From Peptococcaceae bacterium BRH_c23 (GTDB lineage: Bacteria; Bacillota_B; Desulfitobacteriia; Desulfitobacteriales; Desulfitobacteriaceae), in NCBI GenBank assembly GCA_000961805.1, contig LADV01000048.1, forward strand, positions 1-21,371: 21,371 nucleotides of DNA, written 5' to 3'. Positions 6,846-13,780 of the stretch are shown here, one piece after another. The position numbers and the translations under genes are program-made. Numbering within the stretch: position 1 is the first letter of the stretch; each line of letters opens with the position of its first letter. The notes beneath the pieces are model-generated. The model was not told the DNA's origin, searched no databases, and saw nothing but the letters and a program-made list of their open reading frames with translations.

Positions 6846-8243
6846 ATGCGCACAAAATTGTTTCTTTCCACCCTGATCATCGCGATAATTACTCTAACCT
6901 TCAGCATGCTTTCCGTGAAACTTGTCTTCAACCAACAGTTTAGTGTTTATTTAACCCAGGCGAATGAAACAACCTTAGAGCAGTTACCCTTGCGTCTGAG
7001 TGCCCTTTATCAGACCAAGGGTACTTGGAATCCTACGTCTTTGAATGAAGTTGCTCACTCCCTCCCAATGGGGACCGTTGTTACTTTGACAGATCCAAAC
7101 GGTAAGCTTATAGCCACGTTAAGCAACACCATGGAAGATATGATGCATGGACAAAGCGGAATGGGCATGGGTATGGGTATGGGTATGTCCTCCTATTCCA
7201 CTACAAATTGGAAAACTAAAGACCTTACGGTGACAGGACCCCTCGGGACTTTAGCCATCGCCCATGTCCGCTATCCAGCGACCGCCCAGATTCTCAATCC
7301 CCAAGATGTCCGCTTCCAATCCGCAGTCTTTCGCTCTCTACTCTTCGCTGGAGGATTGGCGCTTCTATTTGGGATTATTCTCAGTTACTTTACAAGCCGT
7401 CAACTCGTCGCTCCTCTCAAACGATTAACGAAAGCTGCTGATCGTATTGGCCATGGGCACCTTGACGAACGAGTTGACCTTCGCTCCAAAGACGAGGTAG
7501 GGCAACTCGCGAACGCTTTTAATATGATGGCCGACAATTTGGATCGACAAGAAACCCTCCGCAAACAGTTTACCGCCGATATCGCCCACGAACTGCGTAC
7601 TCCCTTAACCTCGATCAAAAGCTATATTGAAGCCTTCCAAGATAACGTCCTTCCAGCTAATCAAGAAAATCTCTCCTCCATTCATGAGGAGATTGACCGA
7701 TTAGTAGACTTGTCCAGCGATCTAAAAGACTTAAATGTAGCAGAAATCGGTGGGTTACAGCTAAACCTTGAACCTGTGGACTTAAAGCATCTTCTTGAAA
7801 AAATCATTCGCAGCCTCAATCCCCTCATCCAGGAAAAGGAATTAACTCTCAATTGGAACGCCCCGGAAGAATCCGTGACTACGTCCGGGGACGAGCGCCT
7901 TCTGACCCGGCTTTTCTACAATCTGGTGCATAATGCCTATCGGTACTCAAACTCAGGCGGTCAGATTACAGTCGTGCTTACAAAAATACCGGATTTTGCT
8001 GAAATTAAGATTAGAAACACAGGTATTGGAATTTCGGAAGACGACCTCCCTTTAATATTCGAGCGTTTTTACCGTACCGACAAATCCCGGACCCGTGAGA
8101 CAGGGGGAACCGGAATTGGTCTGGCGCTGGTCCGCCAGATTACGGACCTCCATCAAGGTACGATCACCGTACAGAGTAAAGTCGGCCATGAGACTGAATT
8201 CATCGTCCGGCTTCCAAAAGAGATAAAAGTGGCTGAGGAATGA
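6846..8243 (+). CDS. Sensor histidine kinase (HAMP-HisKA-HATPase) with Met-rich sensor segment
   Basis: A 465-residue membrane kinase: helix 1 (about 5-28), extracytoplasmic segment (about 30-160), helix 2 (about 163-182), HAMP (about 184-236), HisKA with H248 in DIAHELRTPL, and an HATPase domain with N-box NLVHNAYRY. The G1 box reads NTGIGI, so the usual Asp is Asn; GGTGIGLALV follows. The sensor contains MEDMMHGQSG and then a run of Gly-Met dipeptides (M96-M114), encoded by an in-frame repeat at about 7161-7187. Met clusters of this kind often bind copper(I) or other soft metals, so metal sensing is a reasonable guess. It forms an operon with the regulator upstream and ends in a strong terminator. 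A 145-bp duplicate of its HATPase region lies at 21227-21371. Confidence 0.9.
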   Translation: MRTKLFLSTLIIAIITLTFSMLSVKLVFNQQFSVYLTQANETTLEQLPLRLSALYQTKGTWNPTSLNEVAHSLPMGTVVTLTDPNGKLIATLSNTMEDMMHGQSGMGMGMGMGMSSYSTTNWKTKDLTVTGPLGTLAIAHVRYPATAQILNPQDVRFQSAVFRSLLFAGGLALLFGIILSYFTSRQLVAPLKRLTKAADRIGHGHLDERVDLRSKDEVGQLANAFNMMADNLDRQETLRKQFTADIAHELRTPLTSIKSYIEAFQDNVLPANQENLSSIHEEIDRLVDLSSDLKDLNVAEIGGLQLNLEPVDLKHLLEKIIRSLNPLIQEKELTLNWNAPEESVTTSGDERLLTRLFYNLVHNAYRYSNSGGQITVVLTKIPDFAEIKIRNTGIGISEDDLPLIFERFYRTDKSRTRETGGTGIGLALVRQITDLHQGTITVQSKVGHETEFIVRLPKEIKVAEE

Positions 8244-8264
8244 ATCCTCGGCCACTTTTATTTA
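8225..8264 (+). terminator. Intrinsic terminator of the kinase operon
   Basis: AAAAGTGGCTGAGGA (8225-8239) pairs with TCCTCGGCCACTTTT (8245-8259), 15 bp with one G-U pair and a 5-base loop, followed by ATTTA. The 5' arm lies inside the last codons and the stop codon is in the loop. It may work in both directions. Confidence 0.8.
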
Positions 8265-8331
8265 GAACATTTACGATATCAGATTCATATGTAAGCCCAT
8301 TTGATTTGATCTCTGCATATCCCCAGAATCA

Positions 8332-8448
8332 TTATTTTTCACTAAGTGCTTCCTTTACAAGGGATTGCAGAGCCGGATCCTTTAGCATAGCGGAAAAGGT
8401 CGTTTTCATTCATGGATCTGACATTATCTGTACCATTGGCTTATACAT
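8332..8448 (-). pseudogene. Possible remnant of a small gene (GerD-like tail?), interrupted by a stop
   Basis: On the minus strand the frame reads MYKPMVQIMSDP, a TGA stop, then MKTTFSAMLKDPALQSLVKE and ALSEK with a final stop. The repeated helical DP/KDPALQ style recalls the C-terminal part of spore germination protein GerD, but the match is from memory and weak. No ribosome site is convincing. It may equally be chance, so this is a low-confidence call. Confidence 0.28.
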
Positions 8449-8466
8449 GGGGGATATAAAGTATAG

Positions 8467-8489
8467 ATATACGAACCTGTTTCGTATAT
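8467..8489. promoter_or_regulatory. Perfect 9-bp palindrome, repressor-operator-like
   Basis: ATATACGAA and TTCGTATAT flank a 5-base centre (CCTGT). The size and symmetry are those of a TetR- or MarR-type operator, and a TATAAT on the plus strand overlaps its right edge (8487-8492). No regulator gene lies beside it, so it appears orphaned. Confidence 0.4.
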
Positions 8490-8790
8490 AATCCAAATAT
8501 GGCATATAATGCGAACTAATTTCGGATAATCATCGTTACCCGAAATATCCGTACCCACGCATTCCTTTTGGGTCTTTGAACTTCTGTATTCTTATCATGC
8601 TTCATAATTGATTGTTAGTCTTTGTAGTTTCGTAAATGAATGTGAAATGAATGTTTCGGAAGGAATGGAGAAAATGAGAAAAAACCTCTATTAGGGAGGT
8701 CTTTCTAAATCTTATAATGAATCAAAATCAAAATGACTAAAATCTTAGTTCTTTTTTTATATTTTTTGCCCAATACCTAGCATCGTAATG
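8490..8790. other. Intergenic stretch without a gene
   Basis: No defensible coding region. Two items are visible. TTTCGTAAATG (8628-8638) and AATGAATGTT (8646-8655) also occur in the repeat module at 16723-16869. A small hairpin (ACCTC 8684-8688, GAGGT 8696-8700) is followed on the minus strand by a run of T and could terminate minus-strand transcription. Confidence 0.4.
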
Positions 8791-8866
8791 ACAAACATTT
8801 TCAGGGTCTTCTCTTAACAATTCTGGTCACAAGGTCTATCCATTCTCCATAGCTGCGTTCAATGGA

Positions 8867-9502
8867 TTGGAAACGATAGAGTTTAACAGCAACGTGACAT
8901 TTTTCGTTGGCGAGAATGGCTCGGGAAAATCAACACTCCTTGAAGCCATTGCCTATAAAAGTGATTTCAACACAGCTGGTGGAGGAAGGAATAACTATTA
9001 TGAAGTCCCTTCCTCTGAATCAGCGTTAGGTGATTTTATAAGGCTTTCCTGGGCCCCGAAAATTACGAATGGTTTTTTTCTAAGGGCGGAAAGCCTCTAC
9101 AATTTTGCATCTCATATTGATAGTCTTGGTCCAGAAGCTTATAAGTCTTATGGAGGAAAATCACTACATAAACAATCTCATGGAGAATCATTTCTGTCAC
9201 TATTCACCAATAGGTTTGGAAAACAAGGAATTTACCTTTTAGATGAACCCGAGGCGGCTCTTTCACCAGCTCGCCAACTCACCTTGTTGAGGATCCTAAG
9301 GGAATTAGAACAAGAGGGTCAATCCCAGTTTATTATTGCAACTCATTCTCCAATTATTCTGGCTTATCCAGATGCACAGATTCTTGATTTCGATACTTCA
9401 CCGGTTTCTCAAACAACATACGAAGATACCTCTCATTATCAGATTACCAAAGGATTTTTAGAAAATAGAGGTCGTTATTTACTGAAACTCTTCGAAGAGT
9501 AG
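8867..9502 (+). CDS. AAA family ATPase (ABC/OLD-like), N-terminus degenerate
   Basis: Soluble P-loop ATPase with Walker A VGENGSGKST, a conserved middle (NGFFLRAES, SHGESF), Walker B IYLLDEPEAALSP and a THSP motif after it. These features mark the small, predicted AAA_21-type ATPases common in accessory regions; their function is unknown. Family-like sequence continues upstream in frame (VYPFSIAAFNGLETIEFN, from about 8834), beyond the TTG at 8867. That TTG has no ribosome site, and an in-frame stop lies at 8789-8791. An ATG in another frame (8788) could be the old start before a frameshift. The 5' end is therefore probably damaged, and the gene may be a pseudogene despite an intact core and C-terminus. 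Confidence 0.65.
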   Translation: METIEFNSNVTFFVGENGSGKSTLLEAIAYKSDFNTAGGGRNNYYEVPSSESALGDFIRLSWAPKITNGFFLRAESLYNFASHIDSLGPEAYKSYGGKSLHKQSHGESFLSLFTNRFGKQGIYLLDEPEAALSPARQLTLLRILRELEQEGQSQFIIATHSPIILAYPDAQILDFDTSPVSQTTYEDTSHYQITKGFLENRGRYLLKLFEE

Positions 9503-9630
9503 AGTCCACATATCCACATATCGGAGTATGATTTTTAGATAAATGTTTTTAGGGGTTGTACTCTACTCAGAGGAAGAAACATTTGAGTCCAGAAGATATA
9601 TTTAATTTCATATTTTAAAGGGAGGAAGTT

Positions 9631-10119
9631 TTGATCTTGATTATAAGGTCGTTAGATGAATCGGACTTCATACCAATAATTTCTGTAGTCGACGAATGGT
9701 GGGCTGGTCGTCAAATGACGGATATGCTCCCCAAATTGTTTTTTACACACTTCAAGGATACAAGTTTCATTATCGAGACAGATGGTAAGATAGTTGCTTT
9801 CCTAATTGGTTTTGTATCTCAAAGCTACTCGAATGAAGCCTATATTCATTTTGTTGGGGTTCATCCGGATTATAGAAAACAGGGGCTGGGGCGGAAATTG
9901 TACGAGTCTTTCTTTGACAAAGTGGCAACAAAAGGCTGTAGTATCGTTCGAAGTATTACCTCTCCTGTTAACAAGGGTTCGATATGTTTTCACACTAGTA
10001 TGGGATTCCAAATTGCAGAAGGTGGTTCCCTAGTTAATGGGATTTTGATAAACACAAATTACGACGGACCCGGTAAGGATAGAGTGCTATTTTCTCGACA
10101 ATTATATAGTTTAATCTAA
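9631..10119 (+). CDS. GNAT family N-acetyltransferase
   Basis: A 162-residue single-domain protein of normal GNAT length. The acetyl-CoA-binding motif A is visible (VGVHPDYRKQGLGRKLYESF), with R-x-x-G-x-G as RKQGLG, and a later CFHTSMGFQ matches motif B. The start is TTG at 9631, supported by AAAGGGAGG 6 bases upstream. The acceptor substrate cannot be told from sequence. A second, broken GNAT gene lies about 110 bp downstream. A short hairpin (TCCGCA/TGCGGA, 10121-10141) follows the stop but lacks a T-run. Confidence 0.85.
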   Translation: MILIIRSLDESDFIPIISVVDEWWAGRQMTDMLPKLFFTHFKDTSFIIETDGKIVAFLIGFVSQSYSNEAYIHFVGVHPDYRKQGLGRKLYESFFDKVATKGCSIVRSITSPVNKGSICFHTSMGFQIAEGGSLVNGILINTNYDGPGKDRVLFSRQLYSLI

Positions 10120-10231
10120 TTCCGCATTTGGGGAGTGCGGATACATCATATAAACAGAGCGTTTGGTTTAAATCAGGGTCATCTTTAAGATAAAAATAGA
10201 ATTGAATCTTAAAGATTGAGGGAGTGGAGAT

Positions 10232-10434
10232 ATGGAAATTACATATAAAAATACGAAAGAATTTACCGCAGTACAACTAAGAACCTGTTTCTTTTAGTGG
10301 AATGGAGTTCGAGCAATTATCCTGATAAGCTCCAAATGGCTATGAAAAACTCGCATACAGCAAAAGTTAGAGGAGTAGGCTCTACCTTGATAAAGGAGAT
10401 GGTAATAGAATTTGCTGAATCCTATGGGGGTTAA
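10232..10434 (+). pseudogene. Broken GNAT acetyltransferase gene (frameshift and internal deletion)
   Basis: After GAGGGAGTGGAGAT, the ATG at 10232 opens MEITYKNTKEFTAVQLR, a typical start of a GNAT subfamily. The frame then shifts near 10283-10290 and resumes as LFLLVEWSSSNYPDKLQMA and MKNSHT. It jumps from there to RGVGSTLIKEMVIEFAESYG, the acetyl-CoA motif region. The central part, roughly 40-50 residues in relatives, is missing. Both a one-base frameshift and an internal deletion are seen, so it cannot make a working enzyme. Confidence 0.7.
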
Positions 10435-10451
10435 CCCCGGGCTGTTGCAAT

Positions 10452-11471
10452 TTACTTACTGCCCGGCACATTAATACCGGAGGTTATACCTAACTGATTT
10501 TGAATATTTGTTTCTGGAAGTTGATCTAATAAAGAAGAACTGCCGGAAGGACCGGATTCTCGCGAACTACCGGAAGCGGTACCTGATGATAAGTTCGATT
10601 CTACGTTTGAAGGTTGCCCGTGCTCATCTATAGGACTGGTTTTACTTGGGGCATTTTCACTATAAGAATCCGAATAGTTCCCTTGTCGGTTTTGTATTAC
10701 CTCTAAGTTTTCTTCAGGAAAGAGGCTGGGGACACTAATTTTCGCATCATTGAGAGCTTTTTGCACATCATTACGAAGTGTATCCGGTTGGATATCCACA
10801 CCTTTTTGCTGAGAGCGTTCGTAAATCAAATAACTGTTAATGGTCATCCCATGTTTCCGGGCTTCCAGTTGGATTTCCTCGTCGGCTTTACCCACAACCA
10901 CAATTCCGTAAAGGTTTCGGCGAAGCAATTCATCCCGGATGGTGTTCCGGAGTTTTTCGGTATCGATAATTTGGTCACCCCGGCTGTTGAGTGGAACCAC
11001 TCTGGCTAAAACCAGGTTTTGTGTTTTGTTCAGAGTTCCTTTGTTATGGACATTTTCCAGGATTAAATCAACCGCTTGATAGACATCCATTCCTTTAACA
11101 GACAATCCTTCTAAAATAGTTGAAGCACCATTTACATTTTGTGCATTAATAACTTTGCCTTCTCTGTTTATTAATAATTCTATTCCTTGATTAATATCTA
11201 GAGCGACTGCGGCTACCGCCATATTAGGAATGTATAATAAATAAAAAACGCTTATACTCAGAACTAGTAATAAAACCGCTGCGGCTGATGCATATTTTAA
11301 GGCGAAATTTTTGAATTGGGATAAACTATTGGGCTTGAGATTAACTTCAATCTTCTGTCCTACTAGAGGTAATTCTTTTGGAGTAGGAATCTCGAAAAAG
11401 TCGCCTTTTTCTGTGTAAATGACAGTGATTTTTTTTGAGGTTCGCATTACGATGCCTTTGGTTTGTTCCAT
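10452..11471 (-). CDS. rsgI: Anti-sigma factor RsgI family
   Basis: A 339-residue single-pass protein. Residues 1-50 are the cytoplasmic RsgI N-terminal domain (KGIVMRTSKKITVIYTEKGD), which would bind SigI. A membrane helix spans about 57-80, a conserved juxtamembrane extracytoplasmic domain about 83-240, and a Ser/Gly/Pro-rich low-complexity tail about 255-339. It has no carbohydrate-binding module of the kind seen in cellulolytic clostridia. The gene starts 10 bases after sigI stops, the usual two-gene operon. The juxtamembrane motif usually written D-x-N-P reads DINQG here (N94-Q95), so the Pro recalled at the autocleavage site of RsgI proteins is absent. Its stop lies 18 bases from the end of the convergent GNAT pseudogene, and a CCGGGC/GCCCGG inverted repeat spans that junction. 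Confidence 0.88.
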   Translation of the reverse strand: MEQTKGIVMRTSKKITVIYTEKGDFFEIPTPKELPLVGQKIEVNLKPNSLSQFKNFALKYASAAAVLLLVLSISVFYLLYIPNMAVAAVALDINQGIELLINREGKVINAQNVNGASTILEGLSVKGMDVYQAVDLILENVHNKGTLNKTQNLVLARVVPLNSRGDQIIDTEKLRNTIRDELLRRNLYGIVVVGKADEEIQLEARKHGMTINSYLIYERSQQKGVDIQPDTLRNDVQKALNDAKISVPSLFPEENLEVIQNRQGNYSDSYSENAPSKTSPIDEHGQPSNVESNLSSGTASGSSRESGPSGSSSLLDQLPETNIQNQLGITSGINVPGSK

Positions 11472-11481
11472 TGTCCTACAC

Positions 11482-12204
11482 CTACTCCCTAAGTTGTGCT
11501 GGAATCTTGGTGAAAGTTCTTAACGGATAAAATTCTGGTTCAGATAGGATGAGTGCCAAGGCAATCAGATATTTCCGGCCCTTCTCCAATACTTTGCGTT
11601 TTACTCCGGTCAATAATCCCAGTTCTTTAATCGGTAATAGTTTGAGTTTTTTAAGATGGGTCATCAGACTGGGGTTATCACTTAAGGATAAAGTTACCCT
11701 TATTAGGGTTTCCCTGCTATCCCTATGTTTGGGAGACACTTTGACCAAATCATCTAAGGTAACCCCATACTCACCTAGCATACGGACATAATTTTCCACC
11801 ACTTCCGCCAAGACCTCTATGTTCTCTTTTGCTTGATATTGTTCTTGGGAAACGTCAAGATCATAACGGCTCATTTCCTCACCCTCCGGATCCATTGGGG
11901 AGAGGGATAAATGTTGATGTTTTCCTTCTTTGCGAAAGTAATCAATTAACCTTCTGCGGATTACCATTTGCACGAAACTGTGAAAAGAAGACCCTTCCTG
12001 AGGGTTAAAGTTATCTATTGCTTCATTAAAAGCTATAAGTGCAATGCTTAGCTCATCATCGTTATCCCAGGTCAAGAACCTGTTACATACTTTAGAGCTT
12101 ACCTTAACTATAAATTGTTTGTGAGATCTTATGAGTTCCTCACGAGCTTGCCTATTACCACTTTTAGCTGATATTAAAGTATCTTTTAAAACCTTTTCTT
12201 GCAC
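11482..12204 (-). CDS. sigI: RNA polymerase sigma factor SigI
   Basis: A sigma-70 family protein of the SigI group. Region 2 is recognisable in DDELSIALIAFNEAIDNF through RRRLIDYFRKEG. The C-terminal part ends in a helix-turn-helix-like segment (IKELGLLTGVKRKVLEKGRKY) followed by YLIALALIL. I choose GTG at 12204 (240 residues, close to the family's size). GGAG at 12213-12216 lies 8 bases upstream, and the candidate SigI promoter (12230-12258) lies just before it. The frame stays open to an ATG at 12294, but that start has no ribosome site and would translate through the promoter. It is co-transcribed with rsgI, whose product should hold SigI inactive until an envelope signal arrives. Confidence 0.88.
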   Translation of the reverse strand: MQEKVLKDTLISAKSGNRQAREELIRSHKQFIVKVSSKVCNRFLTWDNDDELSIALIAFNEAIDNFNPQEGSSFHSFVQMVIRRRLIDYFRKEGKHQHLSLSPMDPEGEEMSRYDLDVSQEQYQAKENIEVLAEVVENYVRMLGEYGVTLDDLVKVSPKHRDSRETLIRVTLSLSDNPSLMTHLKKLKLLPIKELGLLTGVKRKVLEKGRKYLIALALILSEPEFYPLRTFTKIPAQLRE

Positions 12205-12229
12205 TTTTATCACTCCGCTTATCAGTTCA

Positions 12230-12258
12230 TTCGTAAAATCAAGAACTTTTCGAGGGGT
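12230..12258 (-). promoter_or_regulatory. Candidate SigI-type promoter of sigI-rsgI (autoregulation)
   Basis: On the minus strand, ACCCCTC (12258-12252), an A-rich tract and CGAA (12233-12230) reproduce the recalled form of SigI promoters (ACCCC-like -35 with A-tract, CGAA -10), with 18 bases between the boxes. Transcription would start near 12223, just before the ribosome site of sigI. A near-identical block points the other way at 12338-12367. Confidence 0.6.
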
Positions 12259-12337
12259 AGAATAAAAAATTATATAACTATTTTTAGACATCATGTTACA
12301 ACGAATTAATATATTATTGGATTTAAATGAAGTGCCT

Positions 12338-12367
12338 ACCCCTCAAAAAGTACTTAACCTAAACGAA
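12338..12367 (+). promoter_or_regulatory. Candidate SigI-type promoter of the secreted protein gene
   Basis: ACCCCTC (12338-12344), AAAAAG and CGAA (12364-12367) mirror the minus-strand block at 12230-12258. The boxes are 19 bases apart, and about 24 of 30 bases agree overall when one gap is allowed. It lies 115 bases before the GTG at 12483, leaving a leader of about 110 bases. Confidence 0.55.
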
Positions 12368-12482
12368 CAACTGGATGAATATGGGGGTGGTGAAAAATTT
12401 ATAGACAAAATCCAAAAAACGTTATTTTTTGTTTCAATTTTTATCAAAAGCTGTATTTATAATTTAAGAGAGGATGATTTTT

Positions 12483-12959
12483 GTGAAAATAATTAAGAAC
12501 ACTCTTTTGGTTAGTTCATTATCACTTGGCTTAATAGTTGGGACAGTAGGTATTATAAGTGCTGCCACTTCAACAGACTTCCAAGAAAAAGTTGCTGCAT
12601 CGCTCAAACCTGATACGATGGCTGTAGAGATGAATGCCGACTCTCAAACTGCAGTTACACATACTGGTGCTAATGGAAACTCAGCTGCTATGGAGATGAA
12701 TGTCGGTCAAAACATTCATAGCCAACCATTGGACACCAATATCCAACAATTGGCTCCTCAACAACTGGAATCCAGTCAAAGCGCTCCTCAGCAACCAACA
12801 CCCCAAAAACCTTCCAGCCCAAAACCATCTCTCCAAAATGTTCTCCAACTACAGCAAAATGTTCTAATACCTGTTAATGTTAATACTAACGGGTACTTCA
12901 AAAATACCTTGGGTGGAAGCCAGATATCCGGTCAATGGTCTCTTAACATGGGCATGTGA
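12483..12959 (+). CDS. Small secreted Pro/Gln-rich protein, putative SigI target
   Basis: A 158-residue protein of unknown function with a clear signal peptide (KIIKNTLLV, hydrophobic core to about residue 26, cleavage near ISA-A). The mature part has two similar stretches (AVEMNADSQT, AMEMNVGQNI), a Pro/Gln/Ser-rich linker (about 85-120) and a short C-terminal segment ending WSLNMGM. The GTG at 12483 is preferred because AAGAGAGG ends 9 bases upstream; the ATG at 12474 overlaps that ribosome site. Divergent from sigI and preceded by a SigI-like promoter, it may be a cell-envelope protein made under SigI stress. A hairpin at 13017-13038 follows. I recognise no family. Confidence 0.7.
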   Translation: MKIIKNTLLVSSLSLGLIVGTVGIISAATSTDFQEKVAASLKPDTMAVEMNADSQTAVTHTGANGNSAAMEMNVGQNIHSQPLDTNIQQLAPQQLESSQSAPQQPTPQKPSSPKPSLQNVLQLQQNVLIPVNVNTNGYFKNTLGGSQISGQWSLNMGM

Positions 12960-13016
12960 AAAAGATTTCTCCATTTTTGAGAAAGAAGTTCTTGCTAGCT
13001 ATTCACACAAAAAGAG

Positions 13017-13059
13017 GGCTGGTCAATTTCGACCAGTCCATTCTCATTCTCAATTTTTA
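13017..13059 (+). terminator. Terminator after the secreted protein gene
   Basis: GGCTGGTC (13017-13024) pairs with GACCAGTC (13031-13038), 8 bp with one G-U pair, followed by a T-rich stretch ending in TTTTT. It lies about 58 bases after the stop codon. Confidence 0.6.
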
Positions 13060-13226
13060 ACCGTGGGTATGGAAGCTAAAATTAGTATCAGCACCAGCGA
13101 AACAACCTGAAAAGGAAAAGTGTAAACAGGAACAGCTAAAGCAACCGATATCCAGGTATCCCTTCCCGCTGCTGTCAGGTTTTGCATAATTATGCTGCTA
13201 CCGGACAAAAAAGCGGCTGATGATTG
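13050..13226 (-). pseudogene. Fragment of a GerAB-type spore-germination permease gene
   Basis: The minus strand reads SSAAFLSGSSIIMQNLTAAG and then RDTWISVALAVPVYTFPF, followed by a hydrophobic tail and a stop at 13050. GSSIxM and AGRDTWISVALA match the first and second membrane segments of GerAB/GRKB germination proteins as I recall them. An in-frame stop lies directly upstream (before 13226), and the rest of the roughly 360-residue protein is missing. It is most likely a decayed fragment. The ATG at 13187 could make a 45-residue peptide but has no ribosome site. A small hairpin with a T-run (CCGG/CCGG, 13275-13287, plus strand) lies beyond; nothing else is seen up to 13395. Confidence 0.45.
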
Positions 13227-13395
13227 TTATATTTTCTTGGAGCTTGCCCAGCAGCTTGTGATCTTTGAATTGTTCCGGGTGGACCGGCTTTTTGTTTTTT
13301 GGCCTTAAATAACGGTAATAAAAATTTCTGAATATTTTCATGGTTTCTCAAGCATTATCTGTTTTCCTCTCTTCATAAAGGTGTCTGCTACCCTC

Positions 13396-13710
13396 TTATT
13401 TGTTACGCCTAAAGACTTCTATTAACTCAACAATTCCCCAGGCAATCACCGCGAAAACCATCATCCCTACAATCGACGCCGGCTCTAAAATGCCCTTTAT
13501 GTTATCCATTCTAACTGTCTCGGTTCTGAATATACCCAAGAAAGGATCTAAAAAGGCATTAGTGATAGAATATATCAGCGATACAAACCCGTTCTGCGGA
13601 TTCGCAGCTAAGAGCTTAAACATGAATCTAAATGCCAATAAGACTTCTAAAACACCAAGAATGTAATAAACGGCGCTTTTTACCTGAAGACAGCCCTTAT
13701 CATGTGACAT
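13396..13710 (-). CDS. YggT family membrane protein
   Basis: A 104-residue protein with two hydrophobic spans: YYILGVLEVLLAFRFMFKLL (about 15-34) and VGMMVFAVIAWGIVELIEVF (about 81-100). Between them is the typical YggT loop, with NPFxxxI-like features (ANPQNGFVSLIYSITNAFLDPFLGIF). YggT proteins are widespread small membrane proteins with roles proposed in cell division, envelope or osmotic stress; no reaction is known. It lies 70 bases downstream of the penicillin-binding protein gene on the same strand and may be co-transcribed. The ribosome site (CGGATG) is weak. The gene looks intact. Confidence 0.78.
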   Translation of the reverse strand: MSHDKGCLQVKSAVYYILGVLEVLLAFRFMFKLLAANPQNGFVSLIYSITNAFLDPFLGIFRTETVRMDNIKGILEPASIVGMMVFAVIAWGIVELIEVFRRNK

Positions 13711-13780
13711 GAATTCACATCCGTTTCTTCAAAATGATATGCTTACTTTTCCTTATATTTCCCATAATACGTATAGAATA

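Noticed and set aside
8240..8491. 83-codon open frame after the kinase terminator
   Set aside because: It starts inside the terminator, has no ribosome site and no recognisable composition.
12205..12294. N-terminal extension of SigI to ATG 12294
   Set aside because: No ribosome site; the segment holds the promoter, and GTG 12204 has a proper GGAG site and gives the usual length.
12293..12496. 67-codon open frame on the plus strand upstream of the secreted protein
   Set aside because: It covers the SigI-like promoter and leader, has no ribosome site, and its similarity to the upstream extension of sigI is explained by the paired promoters.
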